Notes: a model not told the origin generated them from the sequence alone. 35,609 nucleotides of DNA from Tepidimonas sp. (GCA_025054905.1 JANWZF010000299.1:1-35609), one strand, 5' to 3'. Counted from the stretch's first letter, positions 23,435 through 35,609 are shown. Translations and numbers: made by a program.

Positions 23435-24258
23435 CAGCGTCCTCCCCCTGCGGCCTCCTGCGGGCCGAAATCTTCGGCCACCGCCGGGGCCGGGTAGTGA
23501 AAGCGCACCGGTCCGTCGGGCGAGGCAGTCACGTATTGCCGGATCAACGGGTTGTCGCTGTGGCGCACCTGCTCGGGCGTGCCCTGCATCGCCACGCGCC
23601 CATTGGCCAGCACGATGATGTGGTCGGCCACCGCAAAGGTCGACTCCAGCTCGTGCGAGACCATGAGGCTGGTCAGACCCAGCGTGTCGTTGAGCTGGCG
23701 GATCAGGCGCGCTGCGGTGCCCAGCGAAATCGGATCCAGCCCGGAGAACGGCTCGTCGTACATGATGAGCTGCGGATCCAGCGCAATCGCACGCGCCAGC
23801 GCCACCCGGCGCGCCATGCCACCTGACAGTTCACCTGGCATCAGATCGCGCGCGCCGCGCAGCCCCACGGCGTGCAGCTTCATCAGCACGATGTCACGGA
23901 TCAGCGTTTCCGGCAGGCGGGTGTGCTCCCGCAGCGGAAACGCGACGTTGTCGTACACCGACATGTCGGTGAACAAGGCGCCGAACTGAAACAGCATGCC
24001 CATGCGCCGGCGCACCGCATACAGGCCGTCGCGATCCAGGGTGCCGACATCCTGGCCATCGAACAGCACCTGGCCGCTGCGCGCGCGCAGCTGCCCGCCG
24101 ATCAGGCGCAGCAGTGTGGTCTTGCCCCCGCCAGAAGTGCCGATCAGCACGGTGACCTTGCCGCGCGGCACGTGCAGGCTGACGCGGTCGAGCACGAGCC
24201 GATCGTCGTCGTAGCCAAAGACGACGTCGCGTAGTTCGACAAGAGCAGACCCGGTCAT
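23434..24258 (-). CDS. mlaF: Phospholipid ABC transporter ATPase MlaF
   Basis: MlaF is the ATPase of the MlaFEDB phospholipid transporter. In the 274-residue form chosen here Walker A is G40TSGGGKT47, the signature L144SGGM148 (then ARRVALARAI), Walker B LIMYDEP (164-170), the D-loop SGLDP and the H-loop MVSHELEST. The first ATG, 24258, has no Shine-Dalgarno; instead the T-tract of the gltBD terminator ends six bases upstream. An alternative TTG at 24276 would start within that terminator hairpin. It heads the mla block. Confidence 0.96.
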   Translation of the reverse strand: MTGSALVELRDVVFGYDDDRLVLDRVSLHVPRGKVTVLIGTSGGGKTTLLRLIGGQLRARSGQVLFDGQDVGTLDRDGLYAVRRRMGMLFQFGALFTDMSVYDNVAFPLREHTRLPETLIRDIVLMKLHAVGLRGARDLMPGELSGGMARRVALARAIALDPQLIMYDEPFSGLDPISLGTAARLIRQLNDTLGLTSLMVSHELESTFAVADHIIVLANGRVAMQGTPEQVRHSDNPLIRQYVTASPDGPVRFHYPAPAVAEDFGPQEAAGGGR

Positions 24259-24264
24259 GGATGC

Positions 24265-24299
24265 AAAAAATGACAACAGCCGGGCGATCCCGGCTGTTG
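24265..24299 (-). terminator. Strong intrinsic terminator of gltBD
   Basis: On the minus strand a perfect 11-bp stem (24289-24299 with 24274-24284, four-base loop) is followed by TCATTTTTT (24273-24265). It lies 35 bases downstream of the gltD stop, so it should end gltBD transcription. Its T-tract finishes six bases before the mlaF ATG, an unusually tight arrangement. Confidence 0.9.
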
Positions 24300-24333
24300 C
24301 GATGATAAGGGATAACCCGCAAGCGTGCCGGGC

Positions 24334-25800
24334 TCAGCGTGGCAGCGTCGAAGCCCCCATCAAGAATTCGTCCACCGCGCGCGCGGCCTGACGCCCTTCG
24401 CGGATCGCCCACACCACCAGCGACTGTCCGCGGCGCATGTCCCCCGCGGCAAACACCTTCGGCACGTTGGTGGCGTAGCAACCTGCGCCGTCGGTGCTGG
24501 CGCGGGCGTTGCCGCGCGCGTCGCGCTCGACGCCGAAAGCCTCCAGGATCGTGCCGATCGGCGACACAAAGCCCATCGCCAGCAGCACCAGGTCGGCTTG
24601 GTACTCCTTCTCGGTGCCCGGGATCTCGACCAGCTTGCCATCCTTCATCTCGACGTGGACGGTGCGCACGGCCGTGACCTTGCCGTTCTTGCCGACAAAT
24701 TCCTTGGTGGCGATGGCAAATTCGCGCTGGCAGCCTTCCTCGTGGCTGGAGCTGGTGCGCAGCTTCAGCGGCCAATACGGCCACGTCAGCGGTTTGTTCT
24801 CCCGCTCAGGCGGCTGCGGCATCAGCTCGAACTGCGTCACGCTGGCCGCCCCGTGCCGGTTGCTGGTGCCCACGCAGTCGCTGCCGGTATCCCCGCCACC
24901 GATGACGATGACGTGCTTGCCATCGGCGCGGATCTGCTTTTTGAGCTTGTCGCCCGCATTGACCTTGTTTTGCTGCGGCAAAAACTCCATCGCGAAGTGG
25001 ATGCCATCGAGCTGGCGCCCCGGCACCGGCAGGTCGCGTGGCTGTTCGGCCCCGCCGCACAACAACACGGCATCGAACTCGGCCAGCAGCTGCTGCGGCT
25101 CGAGAGTCTCGCGCGCGTCGTTGGTGACCTTGCAGCCCTCGGGCAAGCGCCCCACCAGCACGCGCGTGCGGAAGGTCACCCCCTCAGCCTGCATCTGCTC
25201 GATGCGGCGGTCGATCAGCCACTTCTCCAGCTTGAAGTCCGGGATGCCATAGCGCAGCAAGCCACCGATGCGGTCGTTTTTTTCAAACACCGTGACGTCG
25301 TGGCCGGCACGGGCCAGCTGCTGCGCCGCCGCCAGGCCCGAAGGGCCCGACCCCACGATGGCCACACGCTTGCCGGTCTTGACCTTGGGCGGCTGTGGCG
25401 CCACCCAGCCTTCGTTCCAGGCACGGTCGGCGATGGCGTGCTCGATCGACTTGATACCCACCGGATCGTTGTTGATGTTGAGCACACAGGCCGCCTCGCA
25501 CGGCGCCGGACAGATGCGCCCGGTGAACTCCGGAAAGTTGTTGGTGCTGTGCAGCACCTGGATCGCGTGGCGCCAGTCACCGCGGTAGACCAGGTCGTTG
25601 AAGTCCGGGATGATGTTGTTGATGGGGCAGCCGTTGTTGCAAAACGGCGTGCCGCAGTCCATGCAGCGCGCGCCCTGCACCTTGGCCTGGGCCTCGTCCA
25701 GTCCGATGACAAATTCCCGGTAGTGCTTGATGCGCTCCTGGGGGGGCTGATAGCCCTCCTCGATGCGCTCAAATTCCAGAAAGCCGGTGATCTTGCCCAT
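24334..25800 (-). CDS. gltD: Glutamate synthase small subunit GltD
   Basis: GltD supplies electrons from NADPH to the large subunit of glutamate synthase. It has 488 residues. The N-terminal domain carries cysteines 46, 49, 54, 58 and 97, 101, 105 (CMDCG, FCNNGCP, ICPAPCEAAC) for two 4Fe-4S clusters. The FAD-binding loop is VAIVGSGPSGLAAAQ and the NADPH-binding loop VIVIGGGDTGSDCVG. The C-terminal GCYATNVPKVFAAGDMRRGQSLVVWAI segment is the conserved FAD-contacting end. It follows gltB by 33 bases and is closed by a strong terminator. Confidence 0.98.
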   Translation of the reverse strand: MGKITGFLEFERIEEGYQPPQERIKHYREFVIGLDEAQAKVQGARCMDCGTPFCNNGCPINNIIPDFNDLVYRGDWRHAIQVLHSTNNFPEFTGRICPAPCEAACVLNINNDPVGIKSIEHAIADRAWNEGWVAPQPPKVKTGKRVAIVGSGPSGLAAAQQLARAGHDVTVFEKNDRIGGLLRYGIPDFKLEKWLIDRRIEQMQAEGVTFRTRVLVGRLPEGCKVTNDARETLEPQQLLAEFDAVLLCGGAEQPRDLPVPGRQLDGIHFAMEFLPQQNKVNAGDKLKKQIRADGKHVIVIGGGDTGSDCVGTSNRHGAASVTQFELMPQPPERENKPLTWPYWPLKLRTSSSHEEGCQREFAIATKEFVGKNGKVTAVRTVHVEMKDGKLVEIPGTEKEYQADLVLLAMGFVSPIGTILEAFGVERDARGNARASTDGAGCYATNVPKVFAAGDMRRGQSLVVWAIREGRQAARAVDEFLMGASTLPR

Positions 25801-25833
25801 GATTCTCAGTCCTTTCGTGCGTGCGCGGCATCC

Positions 25834-30588
<4,755 letters not shown>

Positions 30589-30627
30589 GCTCGGCTCCTG
30601 ACAGTAAGAGGACGAGAGAAGGCTCGC

Positions 30628-30656
30628 AGCATAGCCGAACCGATGCCGCGTCGCAA
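30628..30656 (-). promoter_or_regulatory. Second, weaker gltBD promoter candidate
   Basis: The minus strand reads TTGCGA (30656-30651), 17 bases, then TATGCT (30633-30628). Each hexamer matches the sigma70 consensus at four of six positions. It is downstream of the stronger candidate and would give a leader of about 30 bases. Confidence 0.3.
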
Positions 30657-30660
30657 GCGT

Positions 30661-30688
30661 ATTATATGGGGTCAGAGTACAGTATCAA
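30661..30688 (-). promoter_or_regulatory. Probable sigma70 promoter of gltBD
   Basis: The minus strand reads TTGATA (30688-30683), a 16-base spacer, then a perfect TATAAT (30666-30661). The -35 matches five of six. Transcription would start near 30654, about 65 bases before the gltB GTG. The 16-base spacer (30667-30682) is one copy of the transposase-associated repeat motif that recurs 50 bases upstream. Confidence 0.75.
30667..30677 (+). repeat. RAYT-associated repeat motif, copy 1
   Basis: TGGGGTCAGAG on the plus strand, differing by one base from copy 2 (TGGGGACAGAG) exactly 50 bases away in the same orientation. Motifs of this form (CTCTG-N-CCCCA on the other strand) are familiar from the surroundings of REP-associated transposase genes in betaproteobacteria. 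This copy fills most of the spacer of the gltBD promoter. Confidence 0.55.
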
Positions 30689-30710
30689 AATCGATCGACT
30701 AAACCGACCT

Positions 30711-31409
30711 CTAAATTGGGGACAGAGCTGAACGTCGAGGTCGCCCCGGTCGCCCCGGGACCACCCGGCGCCCGGTCGCCTCTTGCACCGCCTGCAAAAA
30801 AGCCGCATCCCCGAGCGGCCAGCCGTGCAGCGCCGCATCCTGCAGGCGCTGCACCTGCCCCGCCGGCAGCCCCTCGGCAACGCGGCGCCGCCAGGCCAGC
30901 TCACGCGCAAACGGCGTGTCGGCCAGCGCCCACCAGGCCGCCGGAGGCTGCAGGCCGCGCTGCGGCTGCAGACCGGCGTGGTGGGCGTAGCTGCTCCAGC
31001 GATGCGCCTCGGCGCTGGCGGCCACGCCACGCTGCACCGGCAGGGTCTCGACGAACAGCAACCCCGGCAACACCCAGTCTGGCGCCAGCACGGTGGCCCG
31101 GTAGCGGCCTTCCCACAAGGTGCCGCAGCGCGCGTGGCGGGCGTTGAACCCGCGCACATAACGCCTCCCAAGCCCCTGCATCAGCCGCGGCAGGCCCTCG
31201 GCCTGCGCCGGGGTCAGCAACAGCCACACTTCCGCGGGCAGCCAGGCCCAACCATGCACCGCCACCTGCTCGCGGGGTGCCAGCTCCAGCAGCGCTGCCA
31301 GCAGCGCCGCGCGGTCGACGTCGTCGGCGAACACCGCTTGCCCGTTGTGCCCGCGCCAGACCACCAGATGCGCGTGGCCAGGCACGCTCAGGCGGGGCAG
31401 ACGCGCCAT
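30711..31409 (-). CDS. REP-associated tyrosine transposase-like protein (RAYT), HUH motif lost
   Basis: This 232-residue protein belongs to the Y1/IS200-like RAYT group. It starts MARLPRLSVPGHAHLVVWRGHNGQ, and has GRRYVRGFNARHARCGTLWEGRYRA and EAHRWSSYAHH, all recognisable family blocks, plus the usual C-terminal ALHGWPLGDAAF region. Active members carry H-x-H in a segment like NHxHLL; here the equivalent segment is LPAEVWLLLTP, with E60 and W62 in place of both histidines. The frame is intact and normal length, so this is a probable catalytically dead, possibly retained protein rather than a broken gene. Its last residues (LSPI, stop) are encoded by the repeat motif at 30717. It lies between gltB and an MFS gene. 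Confidence 0.85.
   Translation of the reverse strand: MARLPRLSVPGHAHLVVWRGHNGQAVFADDVDRAALLAALLELAPREQVAVHGWAWLPAEVWLLLTPAQAEGLPRLMQGLGRRYVRGFNARHARCGTLWEGRYRATVLAPDWVLPGLLFVETLPVQRGVAASAEAHRWSSYAHHAGLQPQRGLQPPAAWWALADTPFARELAWRRRVAEGLPAGQVQRLQDAALHGWPLGDAAFLQAVQEATGRRVVPGRPGRPRRSALSPI
30717..30727 (+). repeat. RAYT-associated repeat motif, copy 2
   Basis: TGGGGACAGAG on the plus strand, ten of eleven matches to copy 1. On the minus strand this copy encodes the last residues of the RAYT protein just before its TAG stop, so the gene terminus and repeat overlap. A more degenerate, oppositely oriented GGGGTCAAAC occurs just before the RAYT start (minus strand, about 31421-31412). Confidence 0.5.
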
Positions 31410-31423
31410 CGTTTGACCCCCAC

Positions 31424-32647
31424 TCAGACACGCGCGGGCGCGGCCAGCGCCGCCCGCCAGCGCGCCTGCAATGCCACCGCCAGCGCGGCCCCCGCCGCGC
31501 AGCACAGCACGTTGAACACCCACGACCAGTGCCAGCCGCCCACCTGCGAGGCGAGCCAGGCCACCAACGGCGGCCCGCTGAACTGCCCCAGCGACGACAG
31601 CTGCTGCACCCAGCCCACCGTCGTCGATACCGTGGCCGGGCTGGGCGCCAGCCGCACCGCCAGCGCAAACAGCGTACCTGGCACCAGCCCGCCCAACGCC
31701 GAAAAACCCAGCGCCGCGGCATAGCCGGCCCAGCCGGGCAGGGTAAACGTCCCCACCGCCCCCAGCGCCATCGCCCCGTAACCCAGCCACAGCAAACGCC
31801 GCACGGACCAGCCGCGCGCCAGCAGACGCCCGGCCCCAACATTGCCGCTGAGATTGATGCCAGCGGCCAAGGCGCTGGCCCATCCCACCGCGGTGGCCGA
31901 CCATCCCGCTTCGGTGTAGAGCGTTGGCAAAAAGCCCACCACCGCCAGCCACTGGCCGGAATAGGCGCCAAACGCCAGCGCCACCCACCAGGGCCCCGGC
32001 GAAGCCAGTGTCAGGCGCAACCCGCCGCAGGCCGCCCGCAGCGCATCGGCCAGCCGTGCTGCATCCCCCTCGCCCCGCCCCTGATCGGCGGGCACGCTGC
32101 GCGCCAGCAGCGCCGCGCTGGCCAGGGCCAGCAGCGCCAGCCCCCACCACGCCGCACGCCAGCCCACCGCGGCGTACAGCGGGGGGCTCAGCGCCAGCCC
32201 CAGCGCGGCGCCGATCGGCATGTACGCCCCCCACCAGCCCAGCGCGCGCGCCTGCGCGCGCACCTCGGCCACGCGGCGACGGATCAACCCCGGCGCGGGC
32301 AGCACCGTCGTCAAAAAGCCGAGGCCCTCCAGACCGCGCGTCCACAACAGGGTCTGGGGTCCCTGGGCCAGGGCACCCAGCGCGCTGCCAGCGGCCAGCA
32401 GCAACAGACCCACCAGCATCACGCGCCGCGGCCCCAGCCGGTCGGCCAGCTGCCCCAGCAGCGCACCCAAGGTCATGCCAGCCAGTTGGATCATCGACAG
32501 CAAAAAGCCACCCTGCACCAGGGTGACGCCAAGCTCTCGCGCCAGCCAGGGCAGCGCCGGCGGCAGCTTGCCCACGTGCATCGCACTGGCCACCCCCACC
32601 GCCACGATCGGCAGCGCCGGCCCGGGAATGCCCAGCAGCGTGCGCAT
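31424..32647 (-). CDS. MFS transporter, CynX/NimT-like
   Basis: This 407-residue major facilitator has about twelve hydrophobic helices. The loop 2-3 signature is visible as GQLADRLGPRRVML. The second half starts near GPWWVALAFGAYSGQWLAVVGFLPTLY. Overall layout resembles the CynX/NimT group, some of which move cyanate or nitroimidazole-type compounds; the substrate here cannot be read from sequence. The ATG at 32647 lies four bases after the dgt stop, so it is probably co-transcribed with aroK-aroB-dgt. Start alternatives include a TTG at 32659 inside dgt. Confidence 0.85.
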   Translation of the reverse strand: MRTLLGIPGPALPIVAVGVASAMHVGKLPPALPWLARELGVTLVQGGFLLSMIQLAGMTLGALLGQLADRLGPRRVMLVGLLLLAAGSALGALAQGPQTLLWTRGLEGLGFLTTVLPAPGLIRRRVAEVRAQARALGWWGAYMPIGAALGLALSPPLYAAVGWRAAWWGLALLALASAALLARSVPADQGRGEGDAARLADALRAACGGLRLTLASPGPWWVALAFGAYSGQWLAVVGFLPTLYTEAGWSATAVGWASALAAGINLSGNVGAGRLLARGWSVRRLLWLGYGAMALGAVGTFTLPGWAGYAAALGFSALGGLVPGTLFALAVRLAPSPATVSTTVGWVQQLSSLGQFSGPPLVAWLASQVGGWHWSWVFNVLCCAAGAALAVALQARWRAALAAPARV

Positions 32648-32651
32648 GGAT

Positions 32652-33893
32652 TTACCCAAACAGCCGCTGGCCGGTCAGCCGCTCGTGCTCGCGGATCGCG
32701 TAGCGGTCGGTCATGCCAGCGATGTAGTCGGCCACCTGCCGCCGCAGCGACAACCCGGCACGCCGGCACGGGGCGGGCAGCCGCGCCGGGTCGGCACAGT
32801 AGGCACGGTAAAGATCGGCCACCACCTGGCGAGCGCGCGCCGTGGTGTCCATCACCTGCGGGTGGCGGTACAGGTTGACGAGCAAAAAGCGCTTGAGCTG
32901 GCTGGAGGCTTCGCGCATCGCCGGGGAAAACCCCAGCAACGGCGGGTGCGCGCGCACCTCCTGCAGCGTGCCCACACCGGCCTGCTGCAGCGCCCGGCGC
33001 GTGGCGTCGATCACGTCGTAGACCTGCGCGCTGAGCATGCGCCGGATCGATTCGTACAGCAGCCGCCGCCCCCGCAGGTGGGGGTGCTCGGCCAGCGCCG
33101 CGCGGCGAAAGTGGTCGAACAGCTCCACCTGCTCCAGCTGCTCCAGCGTCAGCAGGCCGCTGCGCACCCCATCGTCGATGTCGTGCGCGTTGTAGGCAAT
33201 CTCGTCGGCGACGTTGGCCAGCTGCGCCTCCAGCGACGGCGACTCTCCGCGCAGAAAACGCGCCCCGACGCCGTCGGGCTCGCGTTGCTCCAGCCAGGCG
33301 GCGTTGGCGCGTGAGCAGTGCTTGAGAATCCCCTCGCGCGTCTCCAAACAGAGGTTGAGCCCATCGAACGCCGGATAGCGCTCCTCCAGCTCATCCACCA
33401 CGCGCAAGCTCTGCAGGTTGTGCTCGAAGCCCCCGTGCGGCTCGTTCGGCCCGCGCGGCTCGGCCGCCCACGGGCCATCGTCCTCGTGCAGGCAGGCGTT
33501 GAGGGCATCCTGACCGGCATGGCCGAAGGGGGTGTGGCCCAGATCGTGCGCCAGCGCGATGGCTTCCACCAGATCCTCGTGCAGGCCCAGCGCACGCGCG
33601 ATGCTGCGCCCGAGCTGGGCCACCTCCAGCGAGTGCGTCAGGCGGGTGCGAAACAGATCGCCCTCGTGGTTGAGAAACACCTGGGTCTTGTACACCAGAC
33701 GCCGAAACGCCGTGGAATGGATGACGCGGTCGCGGTCGCGCTGAAAGGCGTTGCGCGTCGGCGCCTCAGGTTCGGGGTGGCGACGGCCACGGCTGCGTGC
33801 GGGGTCACAAGCCCACGGCGCCAGCGTGCCCGCCTGCCAAGTCGGCACGGTTGCCCCGGTGAGGCCCCACCGCGACGGTCGAACTTCGGTCAT
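32652..33893 (-). CDS. dgt: dGTP triphosphohydrolase-like HD-domain protein
   Basis: This 413-residue dNTP triphosphohydrolase cleaves dNTPs to nucleosides and triphosphate. The HD domain metal residues are seen in RLTHSLEV (H87), ALAHDLGHTPFGHAG (H116, D117) and VADEIAYNAHDIDDG. The N-terminal RDRDRVIHSTAFRRLVYKTQVF block is typical of the bacterial Dgt type found beside aroB in betaproteobacteria. The 24-base gap to aroB and 4-base gap to the MFS gene suggest one operon. Nucleotide preference in this subgroup may differ from the dGTP-specific E. coli enzyme. Confidence 0.94.
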   Translation of the reverse strand: MTEVRPSRWGLTGATVPTWQAGTLAPWACDPARSRGRRHPEPEAPTRNAFQRDRDRVIHSTAFRRLVYKTQVFLNHEGDLFRTRLTHSLEVAQLGRSIARALGLHEDLVEAIALAHDLGHTPFGHAGQDALNACLHEDDGPWAAEPRGPNEPHGGFEHNLQSLRVVDELEERYPAFDGLNLCLETREGILKHCSRANAAWLEQREPDGVGARFLRGESPSLEAQLANVADEIAYNAHDIDDGVRSGLLTLEQLEQVELFDHFRRAALAEHPHLRGRRLLYESIRRMLSAQVYDVIDATRRALQQAGVGTLQEVRAHPPLLGFSPAMREASSQLKRFLLVNLYRHPQVMDTTARARQVVADLYRAYCADPARLPAPCRRAGLSLRRQVADYIAGMTDRYAIREHERLTGQRLFG

Positions 33894-33917
33894 GGTCCTG
33901 CTCCACGCCCGGTTGGC

Positions 33918-35081
33918 TCAGGCGCCGCTGCAGGCGTCGATCACCTCGGCCACCAGCGCATCGGGCACCGCACGCACCCACGCATGGCCGGCTTCGTCCA
34001 CCACCACGAAGCGGATCTGCCCTCCTTCGGCCTTTTTGTCCACCCGCATCAGCTCCAGGTAGCGCGCCGCATTGTCGGGGCCCAACACCGGCGCGCGCAC
34101 CGGCAGGCCCACCGCCGCGATCAGGCGGCGCAGACGTGCCGCATAGGCGTCCGAGACCAGGCCGAGGCGACGCGACAGCTCCAGCGCCATCACCATGCCG
34201 CAACCCACCGCCTCGCCATGCAACCACCGTCCGTAGCCCAGCCCAGCTTCGATCGCATGGCCAAACGTGTGGCCGAAATTCAGAATCGCGCGCAACCCCG
34301 ATTCGCGCTCATCCTGCCCGACGACCGCTGCCTTGATCTCGCAACTGCGCCGCACCGCGTGCGCCAGACAGGCTGGCTCGCGCGCCATCAGCCCCTCGAC
34401 GTGCGCTTCCACCCAATCCAACAACGCCGGGTCGGCAATCGGCCCGTACTTGATCACCTCCGCCAGCCCGGCGCTGAACTCCCGCGCCGGCAGCGTCGCC
34501 AGCGTGTCCAGGTCGCACACCACGCGCTGCGGCTGGTAGAACGCGCCGATCATGTTCTTGCCCAGCGGGTGGTTGATCGCGGTCTTGCCCCCGACCGACG
34601 AATCCACTTGCGCCAGCAGCGTCGTGGGTACCTGCACGAACGGCACCCCCCGCATGTAGCAGGCCGCGGCAAAGCCGGTCATGTCGCCGATCACCCCCCC
34701 GCCCAGCGCGAACAGCACCGTCTGGCGGTCGGCCCCTGCCTGCAGCAAGGCGTCGAAGATGCGGTTCAGCGTCGGCCAGTCCTTGTGCTCCTCGCCATCG
34801 GGCAACACCACCTCCAGCACGTGCGAATAATGAGGCTGCACGGCTGCACGCAGGCGCGCCAGATACAGCGGCGCCACCGTGGTGTTGGTGACGATGGCCG
34901 CCATCGCCGCGCGCGGCAGCCCCGCCCACGTCTCGGCCGCGCCCAGCAGGCCCGTGCCGATGACGATGGGATAGCTGCGCGCGCCAAGGTCGATGGTCAC
35001 CGTGTGCAACACCGCCGGCGGGCGGCGGGTCGCGGGCATGGTCGGCAAGACAGCAGGGGAAGCAACGGCGGGGCTGGACAT
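33918..35081 (-). CDS. aroB: 3-dehydroquinate synthase AroB
   Basis: AroB converts DAHP to 3-dehydroquinate, the second shikimate-pathway step, with NAD and a divalent metal. It has 387 residues. Visible motifs are DGEEHKDWPTLNRI and LGGGVIGDMTGFAA (NAD), PTTLLAQVDSSVGGKTAIN (substrate loop), and the metal ligands in GLAEVIKYG, LNFGHTFGHAIE and LHGEAVGCGM. The first 14 residues are Ala/Pro-rich and not conserved, so an alternative start at 35039 (MPATRRPP) is possible. It starts nine bases after the aroK stop. Confidence 0.97.
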   Translation of the reverse strand: MSSPAVASPAVLPTMPATRRPPAVLHTVTIDLGARSYPIVIGTGLLGAAETWAGLPRAAMAAIVTNTTVAPLYLARLRAAVQPHYSHVLEVVLPDGEEHKDWPTLNRIFDALLQAGADRQTVLFALGGGVIGDMTGFAAACYMRGVPFVQVPTTLLAQVDSSVGGKTAINHPLGKNMIGAFYQPQRVVCDLDTLATLPAREFSAGLAEVIKYGPIADPALLDWVEAHVEGLMAREPACLAHAVRRSCEIKAAVVGQDERESGLRAILNFGHTFGHAIEAGLGYGRWLHGEAVGCGMVMALELSRRLGLVSDAYAARLRRLIAAVGLPVRAPVLGPDNAARYLELMRVDKKAEGGQIRFVVVDEAGHAWVRAVPDALVAEVIDACSGA

Positions 35082-35090
35082 GCCGCGAGT

Positions 35091-35609
35091 TTAGCCGGGC
35101 GCCATCCCTGGCTCGGCCGGCGCCCCGAGCTCCAGCTGCATCAGGATCATGTGGACCAGCGTGGCCACCGAAGGTCGGCCGGTCTCGATCACATGATGGG
35201 CCGTCTCGCGGTACAGCGGATCGCGCTGCGCGTACAGCTCACGCAGGCGCTCAAGCGGATCGGCCACCTGCAGCAAGGGGCGCGTGCGGTCGTGGCGCAG
35301 GCGGCGAATCAGCTCCTCCGGCGTGGAGCGCAGGTAGAACACCCGCCCGCGCGACCGCAGACGCTGCCGGTTGGCCGGCCGCAACACCGCCCCGCCGCCA
35401 GTGGACAGCACGCACGACGGCCCCTGCGTCAACTCATCCAGCACCTGCTCCTCCAGATCGCGAAACGGCGCCTCCCCCTCGCGCTCAAAAAACTCGCGGA
35501 TGCTGCAACCCAGCCGCTGCTCGATCACCGCATCGGAATCAACGAACGGCACCTGCAGACGCCGCGCCAGCTGCCGGCCGACCGTGGTCTTGCCGGCGCC
35601 GGGCAGGCC
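35091..35609 (-). CDS. aroK: Shikimate kinase AroK (N-terminus outside window)
   Basis: AroK phosphorylates shikimate at the 3-hydroxyl using ATP. The 172 visible residues begin at the Walker A loop GLPGAGKTTVGRQLA, so only about 15 N-terminal residues are missing. Other motifs are FVDSDAVIEQRLG (shikimate-binding aspartate), FREXE-type FEREGEAPFRDLEEQVL, the STGGGAVLR glycine loop, and the lid region RLRHDRTRPLLQ. The C-terminus is complete (TAA at 35091). It heads the aroK-aroB-dgt group within this window. Confidence 0.96.
   Translation of the reverse strand, partial: GLPGAGKTTVGRQLARRLQVPFVDSDAVIEQRLGCSIREFFEREGEAPFRDLEEQVLDELTQGPSCVLSTGGGAVLRPANRQRLRSRGRVFYLRSTPEELIRRLRHDRTRPLLQVADPLERLRELYAQRDPLYRETAHHVIETGRPSVATLVHMILMQLELGAPAEPGMAPG

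Noticed and set aside
30711..32345. 544-codon minus-strand frame joining a Gly/Ala/Arg-rich N-terminus to the RAYT
   Set aside because: The first 310 or so residues overlap the MFS gene in another frame and are not protein-like; the RAYT start at 31409 fits family length.
30711..32647. A mobile unit made of the MFS transporter plus RAYT
   Set aside because: No terminal inverted repeats or target duplications flank the pair; RAYT genes act as single domesticated copies and the MFS gene abuts dgt like an operon member.

Overview
This is a compact, GC-rich chromosomal segment of a betaproteobacterium. Gene order points to Burkholderiales, most likely Comamonadaceae or a close relative; this is inferred from synteny (petABC-sspAB, mla-ibaG-murA-his-tat, aroKB-dgt-transposase-gltBD) and codon use, not from a marker-gene comparison. 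Almost every gene is on the minus strand; the only confident plus-strand gene is an S1C serine protease at 6453. No stretch longer than about 150 bases lacks a gene, so there are no large empty regions.
Layout from left to right, with transcription mostly right to left: (1) 2-77, tRNA-Thr(UGU). (2) 115-4190, sspB, sspA and the cytochrome bc1 operon petABC, with a good intrinsic terminator between petC and sspA. (3) 4335-6332, pdxA, a Nif3-like metalloprotein and a 48-residue DUF3149 membrane protein. An FNR/ANR-type box lies between the last of these and the divergent S1C protease (6453-7610). (4) 7664-24258, a run of 24 co-directional genes with many 1-17 base overlaps: mlaF-E-D-A-C-B (phospholipid trafficking), a YadGH-like ABC pair, ibaG, murA, hisG-D-C-B-H-A-F-I-E, a DUF4870-like membrane protein, a HIT protein and tatA-B-C. 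(5) 24265-30588, gltBD (glutamate synthase), closed by a strong intrinsic terminator that touches the mlaF start. (6) 30711-35609, a REP-associated transposase-like protein (RAYT), an MFS transporter, dgt, aroB and the C-terminal part of aroK, which runs off the window.
Functionally this is core metabolism and envelope biology. It covers respiration (bc1), stringent-starvation and ClpXP adaptors, pyridoxal phosphate, histidine and aromatic biosynthesis, ammonia assimilation, peptidoglycan precursor synthesis, outer-membrane lipid asymmetry and twin-arginine export. The Rieske protein, a likely Tat substrate, is encoded in the same window as its translocase.
I did not find a CRISPR array, prophage, defence island, insertion sequence with ends, or any clearly new multi-gene system. 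The most interesting signals are at the edges of known genes. The RAYT is full length but lacks the HUH histidines. A transposase-associated repeat forms exactly the spacer of a near-consensus gltBD promoter. An FNR-like box lies beside the small DUF3149 gene. A terminator T-tract occupies the position where the mlaF ribosome binding site should be. A tight hairpin separates tatA from tatB.
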